From: JAODBJ01 sp963782465
GTDB taxonomy: Bacteria > Actinomycetota > Acidimicrobiia > IMCC26256 > PALSA-610
Direction of reading: 5' to 3'
Length of the DNA: 64,000 bases
Assembly: GCA_963782465.1 (NCBI GenBank)
Contig: CAWAJR010000007.1
Location: forward strand, 248,001-312,000
The notes under the pieces are model-generated. The model saw only the letters and a list, made by a program, of their open reading frames with translations, did no database searches and was not told the origin of the DNA. Of the stretch, positions 25,174-33,169 are shown one piece after another. The translations under genes and the position numbers were made by a program. Within the stretch, counting starts at the first letter, position 1. The number at the start of each line of letters is the position of its first letter.

Positions 25174-26625
25174 CTACCTCGCGTCGACGAATGCTTCGGA
25201 CAACGCCGCGTCGGTGAGCTCGATCGGTTCGAGCACCTGACCGAGACGCTCACGGCGCGCCTTCAAGAAGGCGTAGAGCGGGAGCCCGAACAGCACGAGC
25301 ACCATTGCCTGGTAGACGGCCTGGTAACCGGAGGCGAAGGTCACCCAGAGTGCGAACAGGGCGCTCGTCACCGAGATCGCGAGATCGCGCCCAAGGGTCC
25401 ATCCCCGCACCTTGCGCCGGCGCGACACCAGGTACGCGAGTTGCGCGCAGGCCGAGAAGAAGTAGGGGATCGCCACCGTGACGACCGACAGGTAGACGAG
25501 GTACGTGAACACCTTCAGGCCGGTTTCGCCGCTGTAGCTCCAGCCCATGAGCACCGAGGCGACGATGGTCGACACCAGGATGCCGAACCAGGGGACATCG
25601 TGCGTGTTCACCTTCGCGAACGCGTCGATGAACAGGCCGTCTTTCGCGGCCGCGTAGGGCATCTCGGCGGTGACGAGCGTCCAACCGTTGAGGGCACCGA
25701 TGCCCGAGATGACTGCGGTCAGCGCGACGAGCTTGCCGATCCAGCCGGCGCTCCCGAACATCGTGTGGAACGCGGCGACGAACGGCGCGCCGTCGTTGAC
25801 GAGCTTGGCGTGCGGGACGAGGCCCATGACCGCGGCGGTCACCGCGATGTAGAGCAGTCCGCTCGCGGCGGTGCCGTACACCGAGGCGCGGCCGACGTTT
25901 CGGCGCGGGTTCTTCACCCGGCCGGCGGCGATCGACGCGCACTCGACCCCGATGAACGAGAACAGGGCAACACCCGATGCGATGCCGATCCCGTCGTAGA
26001 GGCTGCCACCCGATGCGTTGAACGCCCCGAAGTTGGCCGACCGCACGAAGAACCAACCTACGGCTGCGACGAGCAACAGCGGGAGGAACTTCAACACGAC
26101 GGTCACGTTCTGGAACCACGCCATCCGGCGGACACCGGCCAGGTTGATCGCGGCCGGGACCCAGAGCCCGGTGAGCGCGATGCCCCAGTTGGTCCACGCC
26201 GAGGGGTTGTTGATCCCGAACAACGACTCGACGTAGAGGACCCACGACGCGACGATCGCCGCGTTCCCGGCCCAGCAGGTGATCCAGTAGCACCACGCGG
26301 TGAGGTAACCGGCGAAATCACCGAACTCGTGGCGCGAGTACGCGTAGAGCCCGCCCTCGACATTCGGCACCCGCTTCGTGAGCTGCCCGAAGAGCAGGCC
26401 GAGGAGGACGGCACCGAGCGCGATCACCCCCAAGGTGATGATCGAGCTGGTCCCGGCGCCCGCCATGACGGCCGGCATCGTGAAGACCCCCGTCCCGATG
26501 ATGCTGCCGACGACCAGCGCGGTCGCGGACGGCAAACCCAGCGCTTTCGCAGCACGATCTTCCGGCGATGCCTCGCTTCGCGGGGCGCGCGGCGCTCCTA
26601 CCGGTGGGTTGAGTGTCGCCGTCAT
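25174..26625 (-). CDS. APC-family basic amino-acid transporter/antiporter
   Basis: A 483-residue membrane protein with about 12 helices. VVGSIIGTGVFTMPAVMAGA near residues 32-51 is the APC signature loop (G-S-I-I-G-x-G), and FSFIGVECASIAAGRVKNP near 225 is the conserved substrate-region segment. In position and family it matches the ArcD-type arginine/ornithine exchangers and the APA antiporters. The ATG at 26625 (MTATLNPPVG) has AGAAGGGG upstream and is preferred to a longer start that would add improbable sequence. It is the first gene of the operon and should import arginine, probably in exchange for ornithine. Confidence 0.85.
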   Translation of the reverse strand: MTATLNPPVGAPRAPRSEASPEDRAAKALGLPSATALVVGSIIGTGVFTMPAVMAGAGTSSIITLGVIALGAVLLGLLFGQLTKRVPNVEGGLYAYSRHEFGDFAGYLTAWCYWITCWAGNAAIVASWVLYVESLFGINNPSAWTNWGIALTGLWVPAAINLAGVRRMAWFQNVTVVLKFLPLLLVAAVGWFFVRSANFGAFNASGGSLYDGIGIASGVALFSFIGVECASIAAGRVKNPRRNVGRASVYGTAASGLLYIAVTAAVMGLVPHAKLVNDGAPFVAAFHTMFGSAGWIGKLVALTAVISGIGALNGWTLVTAEMPYAAAKDGLFIDAFAKVNTHDVPWFGILVSTIVASVLMGWSYSGETGLKVFTYLVYLSVVTVAIPYFFSACAQLAYLVSRRRKVRGWTLGRDLAISVTSALFALWVTFASGYQAVYQAMVLVLFGLPLYAFLKARRERLGQVLEPIELTDAALSEAFVDAR

Positions 26626-26980
26626 GGGGACCCCCTTCTGCCTGTCCCATTGGCGGCGTATCGCCGCCTTCTTGCTTGATCGTGATCGCAGCCGGACGTG
26701 CAGATCAGGGTCGGAAGGCCCCGGTATTCGCGGTGCCCGACAGGTCGTGAGGCCTTGTTCGCGACCGAGGTTCATCTCGGCGCGTCAGCACGTGACGCGG
26801 CCGCGATGTCGATCAGGAGGGGTGGTTGCTCGACCCTTCGGAACGGTGGGGCTCCGGCGCGCCTTCAGTGCGCGCAAGGCCGTCGCACTGGCCAACTCCT
26901 GACCGCGGCCCTGCCGGTCGCCCCTGGCATCATGGCCTGCCGCGACGACGGCTCGCGGGGACGCATCGAGAGGCGCGCCG
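26626..26980. promoter_or_regulatory. Divergent intergenic region with DosR-like dyad
   Basis: These 355 bases separate the arginine operon from the RNA methyltransferase. No convincing gene is present. GGGTCGGAAGGCCC at 26708-26721 is, read on the minus strand, GGGCCTTCCGACCC, matching the DosR consensus at 10 of 13 informative bases. It lies about 83 bases before the transporter start, a usual distance for DosR sites. Confidence 0.4.
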
Positions 26981-28141
26981 GTGTCGGAGACGATCGTCGA
27001 GGTCACACCGACGGCAATGGTTGCCGGCGGCGACGCGATCGCGCGCGACGCCGGCGGCCGGGTCTTGTTCGTCGACGGTGCCCTGCCGGGCGAAACGGTG
27101 GCGGTGGAAGTGACCCTGCAGCGGCCCCGGCACGCGATGGCGCGAGTCGTCGACGTGCTCGAACCGTCGCCGGAGCGCACGAGCCCTCCCTGTCCTGAAG
27201 TCGCGCGCGGGTGCGGAGCCTGCCAGTGGCAGCACATCGCGATCGAGGCGCAGCGCCGGTACAAGGTCGACATCATCCGCGACGCGCTGGTGCGCATCGG
27301 CCGGCTCGAACCGCCACCTTTCAACGACACGGTCGCGCTCGATCCGTGGTCGTTCCGCACGACGGTACGCGCCGTCGTCACCGGAGGGCGCGCCGGCTTC
27401 CGGCGCGCGCAGTCGCACGATGCGGTCGACGTCGACGGTTGCCTCGTCGCGCATCCCTCGCTGGCCGAGCTTCTGGTCGGCGCGCGCTTCCCCGGCGCAA
27501 GCGAAGTGCTCCTTCGGTGCGGCGCACGGACCGGCGAACGGATGGCGTTGGTGACGCCTCGGACAGCGGCCATGACGGTCCCCGACGACGTTCGCGCCGG
27601 CGACATCCACGAACTCGCCGCCGGACGATCGTGGCGCGTCTCCGCGGCGTCGTTCTTCCAGACCCGTGCCGATGGTGTCGACGCCCTGGCCGCGCTCGTT
27701 CGCGCCGCCGCGCGCGATGCCGGGCCGGCGGGCCGCGCGCTCGATTGCTACAGCGGCGTCGGGGTGTTCGCCGGTGTGCTTGCGGAGGAGGGGTGGTCGG
27801 TGGTCGCGATCGAACACGCGGGGAGTGCCAGTGCCGACGCGCGCGCGAACTTGCGCGGCTTCGCGGTCGATGTCGTGCACGCCGACGTCACGAAGTTCGT
27901 GCCGCCGCCGGCCGCGCTCGTGGTTGCCGACCCGAGCCGCGCCGGTCTCGGCCGAGCCGGCGTTTCGACGATCGTCGCGAGTGGGGCGTCGCGTCTGGTG
28001 CTCGTGCATTGCGACGCCGCAAGCCTCGGTCGCGACGCCGGGCTTGTCTCCGAAGCGGGTTACACCATGACGTCGTTGACGCCGGTCGACCTGTTCCCGC
28101 ACACCGCGCACGTCGAGGTCGTGAGCATCTTCGATCGCTGA
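26981..28141 (+). CDS. TrmA/RlmD-type 5-methyluridine RNA methyltransferase
   Basis: A 386-residue SAM-dependent methyltransferase. An N-terminal TRAM domain (about 1-60) is followed by a possible 4Fe-4S site (CPEVARGCGACQWQH), a central domain, and the Rossmann methyltransferase domain with ALDCYSGVGVFAGVLAE near 252 and the motif VVADPSRAGL near 312. The catalytic loop VHCDAASLGRD keeps the Cys but replaces the usual CNP Pro with Ala, so activity is probable but not certain. The family methylates C5 of uridines in rRNA or tRNA. The start is the GTG at 26981, divergent from the arginine operon. Confidence 0.85.
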   Translation: MSETIVEVTPTAMVAGGDAIARDAGGRVLFVDGALPGETVAVEVTLQRPRHAMARVVDVLEPSPERTSPPCPEVARGCGACQWQHIAIEAQRRYKVDIIRDALVRIGRLEPPPFNDTVALDPWSFRTTVRAVVTGGRAGFRRAQSHDAVDVDGCLVAHPSLAELLVGARFPGASEVLLRCGARTGERMALVTPRTAAMTVPDDVRAGDIHELAAGRSWRVSAASFFQTRADGVDALAALVRAAARDAGPAGRALDCYSGVGVFAGVLAEEGWSVVAIEHAGSASADARANLRGFAVDVVHADVTKFVPPPAALVVADPSRAGLGRAGVSTIVASGASRLVLVHCDAASLGRDAGLVSEAGYTMTSLTPVDLFPHTAHVEVVSIFDR

Positions 28142-28152
28142 TTCGTGCGTGA

Positions 28153-28479
28153 TCAGCGCCCGACGGCGCGTTCCAACTCGGCCTTGTTCATCTTCGAACG
28201 ACCTTCGATACCGCGACGCTTGGCCTCGTTGTAGAGCTGTGCCTTCGTACGGCCGCCGGGACCCGAATGGGAACGCAACCCGCCCCGCCGGCCCGACGAA
28301 ATGTCGTCGACCGACGACGCGCTCGCGCTTGCGGTTTCTCCCGCGCGCGCACGCTCTTTGTTCACCGTGCGGGCCGCGATCTCTTCGGCGGTTCCTTCAC
28401 TCTCGCCGCGATCGCGCAGCCCTTCTTTGATGTGTTCGTATTGACGCTCGCGTTTGTCGTTCCAGCTCTGCGGGGGCAT
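28153..28479 (-). CDS. Small basic protein with Rho-N/SAP-like C-terminus
   Basis: A 108-residue, very hydrophilic protein. The ATG at 28479 has the strong site AAAGGAGGG upstream; a longer start at 28581 is unlikely. The N-terminal half (WNDKRERQYEHIKEGLRDRG) resembles actinobacterial plasmid-stabilisation-like proteins. The C-terminus, GRTKAQLYNEAKRRGIEGRS then KMNKAELERAVGR, fits the helix-extended-loop-helix of Rho-N/SAP motifs that bind nucleic acid. A nucleoid or stress role is a guess. It converges on the methyltransferase gene, with 11 bases between the two ends. Confidence 0.75.
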   Translation of the reverse strand: MPPQSWNDKRERQYEHIKEGLRDRGESEGTAEEIAARTVNKERARAGETASASASSVDDISSGRRGGLRSHSGPGGRTKAQLYNEAKRRGIEGRSKMNKAELERAVGR

Positions 28480-28619
28480 GGTCCCTCCTTTGCGGTCGCG
28501 TCTTTGCGGTTGGGCTGATGGCATGGTCTTACCCAGCTTCGCCGCGCGGCATCCGTGAGATGAGGGATTGACGAACCGCACGGGCGGGTACCAAGGCCGA
28601 CACCTTGGAAGGAGCCCTC

Positions 28620-28778
28620 ATGGGACTTGTCATATTCGTCTTGTTGCTCGCGTTGATCTTCGCGGGCGCCGGTTTTGCCGTTCACCTTCTCTGGGTCTTC
28701 GCAGTCATTCTTGCCGTGTTGTGGCTCGCGGGTTTCGCGTTCCGGTCGGGCGAGAACAGCCGTTGGTACCACTGGTGA
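28620..28778 (+). CDS. Small hydrophobic membrane protein, 52 residues
   Basis: AAGGAG precedes the ATG at 28620. The 52 residues are two apolar helices (LVIFVLLLALIFAGAGF and LLWVFAVILAVLWLAGFAF) followed by a short polar tail ending SRWYHW. It belongs to the small 'hydrophobic protein' group common in actinobacteria, often near stress genes and without a known job. The gene is short but the ribosome site, composition and clean stop support it. Confidence 0.7.
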   Translation: MGLVIFVLLLALIFAGAGFAVHLLWVFAVILAVLWLAGFAFRSGENSRWYHW

Positions 28779-28797
28779 GATTGAGGACCGCGGCGCG

Positions 28798-29814
28798 TCA
28801 GCGGCCCGCGAGGTAACTCGCGAGGCCGTGCGCGATCGCGTCCGCGGCGCGCTGGCGGAAGCTCGCGTCGACGAGGAGCGCGGCGTCGCCGGCGTTGCGC
28901 ATGTTGCCCGTTTCGATGAACACCTTGGGCACGGTGGAAAGGTTCAAGCCGCCGAGGTCGGAACGCGCCATGAGCCCGTCGCCGTTGCCGATGTACGTCG
29001 CGTAGGGCATGCCGGTGCCGTCGTGGTACGCGGCGCGCACATCGTTCGCGAGCCGGTACGACGTCGCGGCGATCGGTGCGGTGAGCCCGGGGATGCTCGC
29101 GGGGTAGAGCACATGGAAGCCATGGCCATCGGGCGGTCCGCCGTCGGCGTGGATCGAGATCGCGACTGCGGCGTGCGCCTGGTTCCCGATCGCGGCGCGT
29201 TCGGTGATGCAGGGGCCCCAGCCTTCGTTGCTCGAACGGGTGAGCACGACGTTCGCCCCCGCGGCGCGCAAGTCGGATGCCAGCCGCAACGACACGTCGA
29301 GATTGAATGCTGATTCGGTGTAGCCGCCGTTGGTTTCCGTGCCGGTGGTGTCGCATGCACGCGTGCCGTTCCCGATGTTCACCAATTGATTGATCTCGGG
29401 GTGCGCGTAGTTCAAACCGTTGTGGCCGGGATCGATCGCGATCGTCTTCCCCACGACCGCGCCGAGCCCGACCGCGTTGCCCGCCGTCGCGGCGACGGTC
29501 GCGACCGTTGGGCTCGGTGGTGGGGAAGTGGTCGCGGTCGTCGTGCTCGGGTGCGGCGCGGTGGTCGGTGTCGACGTGGTGGTGTTGGGTTGCGTCGCGG
29601 GCGGCGCGCTCGTGCGAGTGGTCGTCGCGGTGGCCTTCGGCTCAGGGTGGGCGCGGCGCACGACGCGAGTCGAAGCCGTCGCGCGGATCGCCGCGGTCGG
29701 GCGCGGTTGGGAGCTGGGTTGCGTCACCGCGAGCGCCGCTCCGGCGATCACCAGGAACGCGACGACAATGGCGGCGACCAGTGCTGTGCCGCGGGGGCTG
29801 GCGTCGCCGGTCAC
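28798..29814 (-). CDS. N-acetylmuramoyl-L-alanine amidase (Amidase_3)
   Basis: A 338-residue cell-wall hydrolase. The start GTG at 29814 (VTGDASPRG) has AAGG nine bases upstream and leads into a single membrane anchor (ALVAAIVVAFLVIAGAALAV). A long Thr/Pro/Ser-rich linker (about 60-125) then reaches outward to the catalytic domain. Zinc-ligand and catalytic elements are visible as IAIDPGHNG, the acidic HPE segment after it, ISIHADGG, and FIETGNMRN. It cleaves the bond between N-acetylmuramic acid and L-alanine in peptidoglycan. Large insertions relative to short amidases occur in actinobacterial members. Confidence 0.85.
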   Translation of the reverse strand: MTGDASPRGTALVAAIVVAFLVIAGAALAVTQPSSQPRPTAAIRATASTRVVRRAHPEPKATATTTRTSAPPATQPNTTTSTPTTAPHPSTTTATTSPPPSPTVATVAATAGNAVGLGAVVGKTIAIDPGHNGLNYAHPEINQLVNIGNGTRACDTTGTETNGGYTESAFNLDVSLRLASDLRAAGANVVLTRSSNEGWGPCITERAAIGNQAHAAVAISIHADGGPPDGHGFHVLYPASIPGLTAPIAATSYRLANDVRAAYHDGTGMPYATYIGNGDGLMARSDLGGLNLSTVPKVFIETGNMRNAGDAALLVDASFRQRAADAIAHGLASYLAGR

Positions 29815-29843
29815 GGGCACCAGCCTTGCATGCGACGGACGCG

Positions 29844-29873
29844 ACGAAGGGACCGGCGAACCGGCCCCTTCGT
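29844..29873. terminator. Hairpin, 8+4 bp with CGAA loop
   Basis: ACGAAGGG and CCCTTCGT pair perfectly, then one mismatch, then CCGG/CCGG around a CGAA loop. It lies 30 bases before the amidase start on the minus strand. It could end transcription from the PadR gene or shape the amidase leader. No T-run follows. Confidence 0.4.
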
Positions 29874-30058
29874 GATGCCATCCGGCGCATTCGGTGCCAC
29901 GGGCGGGCGAAGTGGAACCGGCCGCCGGCTGACGTCGAGTGAACTTCCCGGCGCGCGTGCCTGCCAAACCTCTCAACCGAGAAATTTTCCGGGCGTGCCC
30001 GCCGGTGGCGTGGACCGGCGCAAACCGGCGCGTACCGCGCAACCGGTCGCGCCGGTGG

Positions 30059-30610
30059 TCAGTCGGCCAGCAGTTGGTAGAGACGCCGCCGGGCGTCGCG
30101 GACGATTTCGGTGGCCTGCTCGAGTTGGGCGGGCGTGCCGACCATTGCGATCTGCTTGAACGCCATGTGGAAGCTCATGACGGCCTCCCGGAGTTCCGTG
30201 GACTTCGCCCGGTTCCGCCCGTCGAGTTCCCACGGCGTGCCACCCGCATCTTCGATGCGGCGGGTCGCTTCCTCCCGCCCGGCGTCGGTGATCTCGAAGA
30301 TGCGCTTGCCATCGCGCTCCGCCGAGCGGACGAGGCCCTCGTCTTCGAGCAGTTGGAGCGTCGGGTACACCGATCCCGGGCTCGGCCGCCAGGCCCCGCC
30401 CGACTTCTCTTCCAGGTTCTGCATGACGTCGTAGCCATGGCCCGGGCCCTCGCTCAGCACCGCGAGCAACGCGGTGCGGATGTCGCCGCGGCGCATGCGG
30501 CCGCGCCGTCCCGGACGGCCGGGGTGCCCGCCGTGACCGGGGAAGTGTTCGTCGCCCCTGAACCCGCGGCCTCGGCCGCGTCCTTCGTTCGTCAAGTGTC
30601 GTTCCCTCAT
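30059..30610 (-). CDS. PadR-family transcriptional regulator
   Basis: A 183-residue DNA-binding protein. After a Gly/Arg/His-rich N-terminus (about 1-40), the PadR winged helix reads IRTALLAVLSEGPGHGYDVM and later PSPGSVYPTLQLLEDEGLV, with the wing at GKRIFEITDAG. The C-terminal 60 residues are the dimerisation helices (PadR with C-terminal Vir-like tail). PadR proteins repress genes in response to phenolics or toxic compounds. Three palindromes sit directly upstream of its start (30642-30697), so autoregulation and control of the divergent gene at 30812 are likely. No transporter target is adjacent. Confidence 0.9.
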   Translation of the reverse strand: MRERHLTNEGRGRGRGFRGDEHFPGHGGHPGRPGRRGRMRRGDIRTALLAVLSEGPGHGYDVMQNLEEKSGGAWRPSPGSVYPTLQLLEDEGLVRSAERDGKRIFEITDAGREEATRRIEDAGGTPWELDGRNRAKSTELREAVMSFHMAFKQIAMVGTPAQLEQATEIVRDARRRLYQLLAD

Positions 30611-30641
30611 GTGGTTGCGTTCCTTCTCAGTCTGGTTCCAA

Positions 30642-30697
30642 AGAACAGTTCTGTCGTATAGCGGTCGTGACCGCTCACGAGCAGTAACGATATATCG
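30642..30697. promoter_or_regulatory. Cluster of three palindromes, putative PadR operators
   Basis: AGAACAGTTCT (30642-30652), GCGGTCGTGACCGC (30661-30674) and CGATATATCG (30688-30697) are each perfect dyads within 56 bases, 32 bases before the PadR start. The AT-rich last one is the most like known PadR sites. Confidence 0.5.
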
Positions 30698-30811
30698 CTA
30701 ACTGGCCGCGCGCAACCCCTTTCCGGGGGCGACGGCAACGCCGTGCCGGGATTCGCCATCCTGGAGGTGGCGGAGCACCGGATACGTCCGACACCGCATA
30801 CGGGAGGCAGC

Positions 30812-31393
30812 GTGGGAGTCGCGTGGGCGGCATGCCTGGTCCTCGGGTTCGCCCTGGGTGCGCTCGCCTGCCTGATGCTGGCGGGAAGCTCGAAGGGTGC
30901 ACCGCGCCGGCGCCGGGCCGCCCGTCCCGCACGCCGCCCGTCGCCGGCCCGTCAAGACCCCCGGCTGTGGTGCCCGGCGGCCGAAACCGTCTCCAACGAC
31001 ACGCTCTCACTCCTCCGGCGGCTCGCAGTGGCCCCCGACCCGCCGGCGGCTACCGCGGCCGAGTTCGCCGACGCGCTCGACGCCTACGCGGCACGGTTCG
31101 GCGTGCTGCGCGATTCCGCACCGGACCTCGCCCGCCGGCGCGGTCTCGTCGAGCAGTGCGTTGTTGCCCGCCGCGGGGCGCGCGCAGAAGCGGCACGGCT
31201 GCGCGGGGCGATCGTCGCCAAGAACGAGCGCCCGGCGTTCCTGGCCGCCTTACGTTCACTGCGAGACGCCACGCGGGTGCTGACCGCGGCACCGCGCGCG
31301 ACCGCATCCGAACGACCGATCGATGTCCGGTCGCCGGCGCCGCGACCAGGGCAGGCGCGCCGCGTGGACCGCGCCGGCGTCGACTTCGGCTGA
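30812..31393 (+). CDS. Hypothetical membrane-anchored protein
   Basis: A 193-residue protein with one N-terminal membrane helix (VAWAACLVLGFALGALACLM) and a basic linker (PRRRRAARPARR). An alpha-helical domain follows (SNDTLSLLRRLAVAPDPPA and RRGLVEQCVVARRGARAEA). The start is the GTG at 30812 after GGAGG; the distance is short (four bases), so a start farther upstream at 30743 is possible. I know no function. It is divergent from PadR and shares its operator-rich upstream region. Confidence 0.6.
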   Translation: MGVAWAACLVLGFALGALACLMLAGSSKGAPRRRRAARPARRPSPARQDPRLWCPAAETVSNDTLSLLRRLAVAPDPPAATAAEFADALDAYAARFGVLRDSAPDLARRRGLVEQCVVARRGARAEAARLRGAIVAKNERPAFLAALRSLRDATRVLTAAPRATASERPIDVRSPAPRPGQARRVDRAGVDFG

Positions 31394-31427
31394 GCGTGGA
31401 CCGGTTGGTCGTGCCGCGACGCGCGGT

Positions 31428-31682
31428 TCAGCGCGACGCGGGGCGCGGGTCGTGCCGGAGTTGCCACCGCACGTTGCGCTCCACCAGCACGGGGACGAAC
31501 TGCGTCACCCGCACCTCCTGCCAACGGTCGAACTCGCTTCGCACGACCACTTCGACATCGTCGCCCGCGCGCCCGAACTCGGTCGCCAGCCGCGCCGCCA
31601 CCGAACGCACCTGCGCGTCGTACCGCTCCGAAGACACCGGCGAGGAACCTGCCACCGCCCCCTGCGCCACCTCGCCCGCCAT
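31428..31682 (-). CDS. Small three-helix-bundle domain protein
   Basis: An 84-residue all-helical protein. SERYDAQVRSVAARLATEF, a middle helix, and QFVPVLVERNVRWQLR match the pattern of the actinobacterial 'three-helix bundle dimerization' proteins, which are of unknown role. The ATG at 31682 or one nine codons upstream could start it. It converges with the gene at 30812 and is followed by no partner. Confidence 0.6.
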   Translation of the reverse strand: MAGEVAQGAVAGSSPVSSERYDAQVRSVAARLATEFGRAGDDVEVVVRSEFDRWQEVRVTQFVPVLVERNVRWQLRHDPRPASR

Positions 31683-31772
31683 GGCCCGAGAACCTAGGCG
31701 CGCGGTCACCGAAGATGCGAGTGGGCACCGGTGAACATCACGTAAACGGGCCGCGGCCGCCGGTGCTCGCCG

Positions 31773-32293
31773 TCAGGTCGAGCGGTGTTCCTGGGTGCGC
31801 ACCCAGGTGATGAAGTCGATCTCGTCGCCCGGCCCGCGGGCGGCCACGAACTGCCGGGCCCAGTCGTCGATCTCGTCATCGCTGAAACCCTGCTTGCGCA
31901 GATCGTCGCGAGCTTCGTTGGCCACCTCGTGCATCGGTTCGACGTCGGAGATGTCGACCTCCACCGGTTCGAGGCCCAGGTCGGCCGGGTCGAGCGGGAC
32001 GAGCGCGCTCGAACCCGCCGGGGCTTCCCGTACCTGCTCGAGGCGATCGATGTCGGCTCGGGTCAACGCGAGGCGGAGTTCGTCGTCGTTGCGGTCGAGC
32101 ACATCGCGAACGACGATTGCAATCCGCACGCCCGGGTGCTGGTCGTCGACCACCCACACGTGGGTCGCGGTCGTGCCGTCGGGCCGACGACCACCCCCGA
32201 CACCCGGCCGACGGGTTCGCGATCACGGTCAACGACGATGGTTCCTGTTTTGACGTCCACGGCATGAATTGTTCCCCATGCGGCGCGTACCAA
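31773..32293 (-). CDS. PRC-barrel-like hypothetical protein, frameshifted
   Basis: Corrected for one missing base in a C-run near 32181-32184, this encodes about 173 residues from a TTG at 32293. The N-terminal half, IHAVDVKTGTIVVDRDREP and GRVSGVVVG then DGTTATHVWVVDD, has the spaced beta strands of PRC-barrel or similar stress-type domains. The C-terminal half is acidic and helical (FSDDEIDDWARQFVAARG). Uncorrected, the second part would begin near 32159. Function unknown. It is divergent from the aquaporin gene across 74 bases. Confidence 0.55.
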
Positions 32294-32367
32294 CCACCTC
32301 GGGCGAGCCGCGTGCTTCGGCCCGATCCGGCTGGCACAATCACCGCTCGCCTCTGGGGGGAGGACCC

Positions 32368-33132
32368 ATGGTCACGATGAGCCGTCGTCTCGCTGCCGAG
32401 TTCATCGGCACGTTCTGGCTGGTTCTGGGAGGTTGCGGTGCCGCGGTCATGGCGGCGGCCTTCCAACCCAGAACGAACCTCGGGATCGGTTTGTTGGGCG
32501 TCGCACTGGCCTTCGGCCTCAGCGTGCTCACCGGCGCGTACGCATTCGGGCACATCTCCGGTGGCCATTTCAACCCGGCGGTGACGATCGGGTTGTGGCT
32601 GTCGCGCCGCGTCGAGTCGCGCGCCGTGCTGCCCTACATCGTCACCCAGGTCGTCGGCGCGATCGCGGCGGCCGGTGTGCTCGCGGTCATCGCGAACGGC
32701 GCGCCCGGTTTCGATGTGAAGGCCAGCGGCTTGGCCGCGAACGGGTTCGCCGATCACTCACCCGGTCACTACACCGCGACCTCCGCGTTCGTCGCGGAGC
32801 TGGTACTCACCGCGATCTTCGTCCTCGTGATCCTCGGAGTCACCGCCCGGCCCGCGCCCATCGCGTTCGCGCCGCTGACCATCGGTTTCGCGCTCACGCT
32901 GATCCATTTGATCTCGATCCCGGTGACGAACACCTCCGTGAACCCGGCTCGCTCCACCGGCCCCGCGGTCTTCGTCGGCGGTTGGGCGGTGCAGGAACTG
33001 TGGATGTTCTGGCTCGCGCCGATCCTCGGCGGTATCGCGGGCGCGCTCATCTACCGGTTCGTCGCGACACCACCGATCGACGCCACGACCGAGGCGCGTC
33101 CGGTCGCGCCGGTCGACGATCCGCTCCTGTAG
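32368..33132 (+). CDS. aqpZ: Aquaporin (AqpZ-like)
   Basis: A 254-residue six-helix channel. Both pore half-helices are intact: GHISGGHFNPAVTIG and NTSVNPARSTGPAVF, with the two NPA motifs. NPARS followed by small residues favours a water channel over a glycerol facilitator. It begins SRRLAAEFIGTFWLVLGGCG, as in AqpZ. The ATG at 32368 follows GGGGGGAGGA. It passes water across the inner membrane in osmotic adjustment. The C-terminus has an extra Ala/Pro-rich tail. Confidence 0.9.
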   Translation: MVTMSRRLAAEFIGTFWLVLGGCGAAVMAAAFQPRTNLGIGLLGVALAFGLSVLTGAYAFGHISGGHFNPAVTIGLWLSRRVESRAVLPYIVTQVVGAIAAAGVLAVIANGAPGFDVKASGLAANGFADHSPGHYTATSAFVAELVLTAIFVLVILGVTARPAPIAFAPLTIGFALTLIHLISIPVTNTSVNPARSTGPAVFVGGWAVQELWMFWLAPILGGIAGALIYRFVATPPIDATTEARPVAPVDDPLL

Positions 33133-33169
33133 TACCGAGCGGGGTGCCGCGGCGTGGCACACTCGCTGC

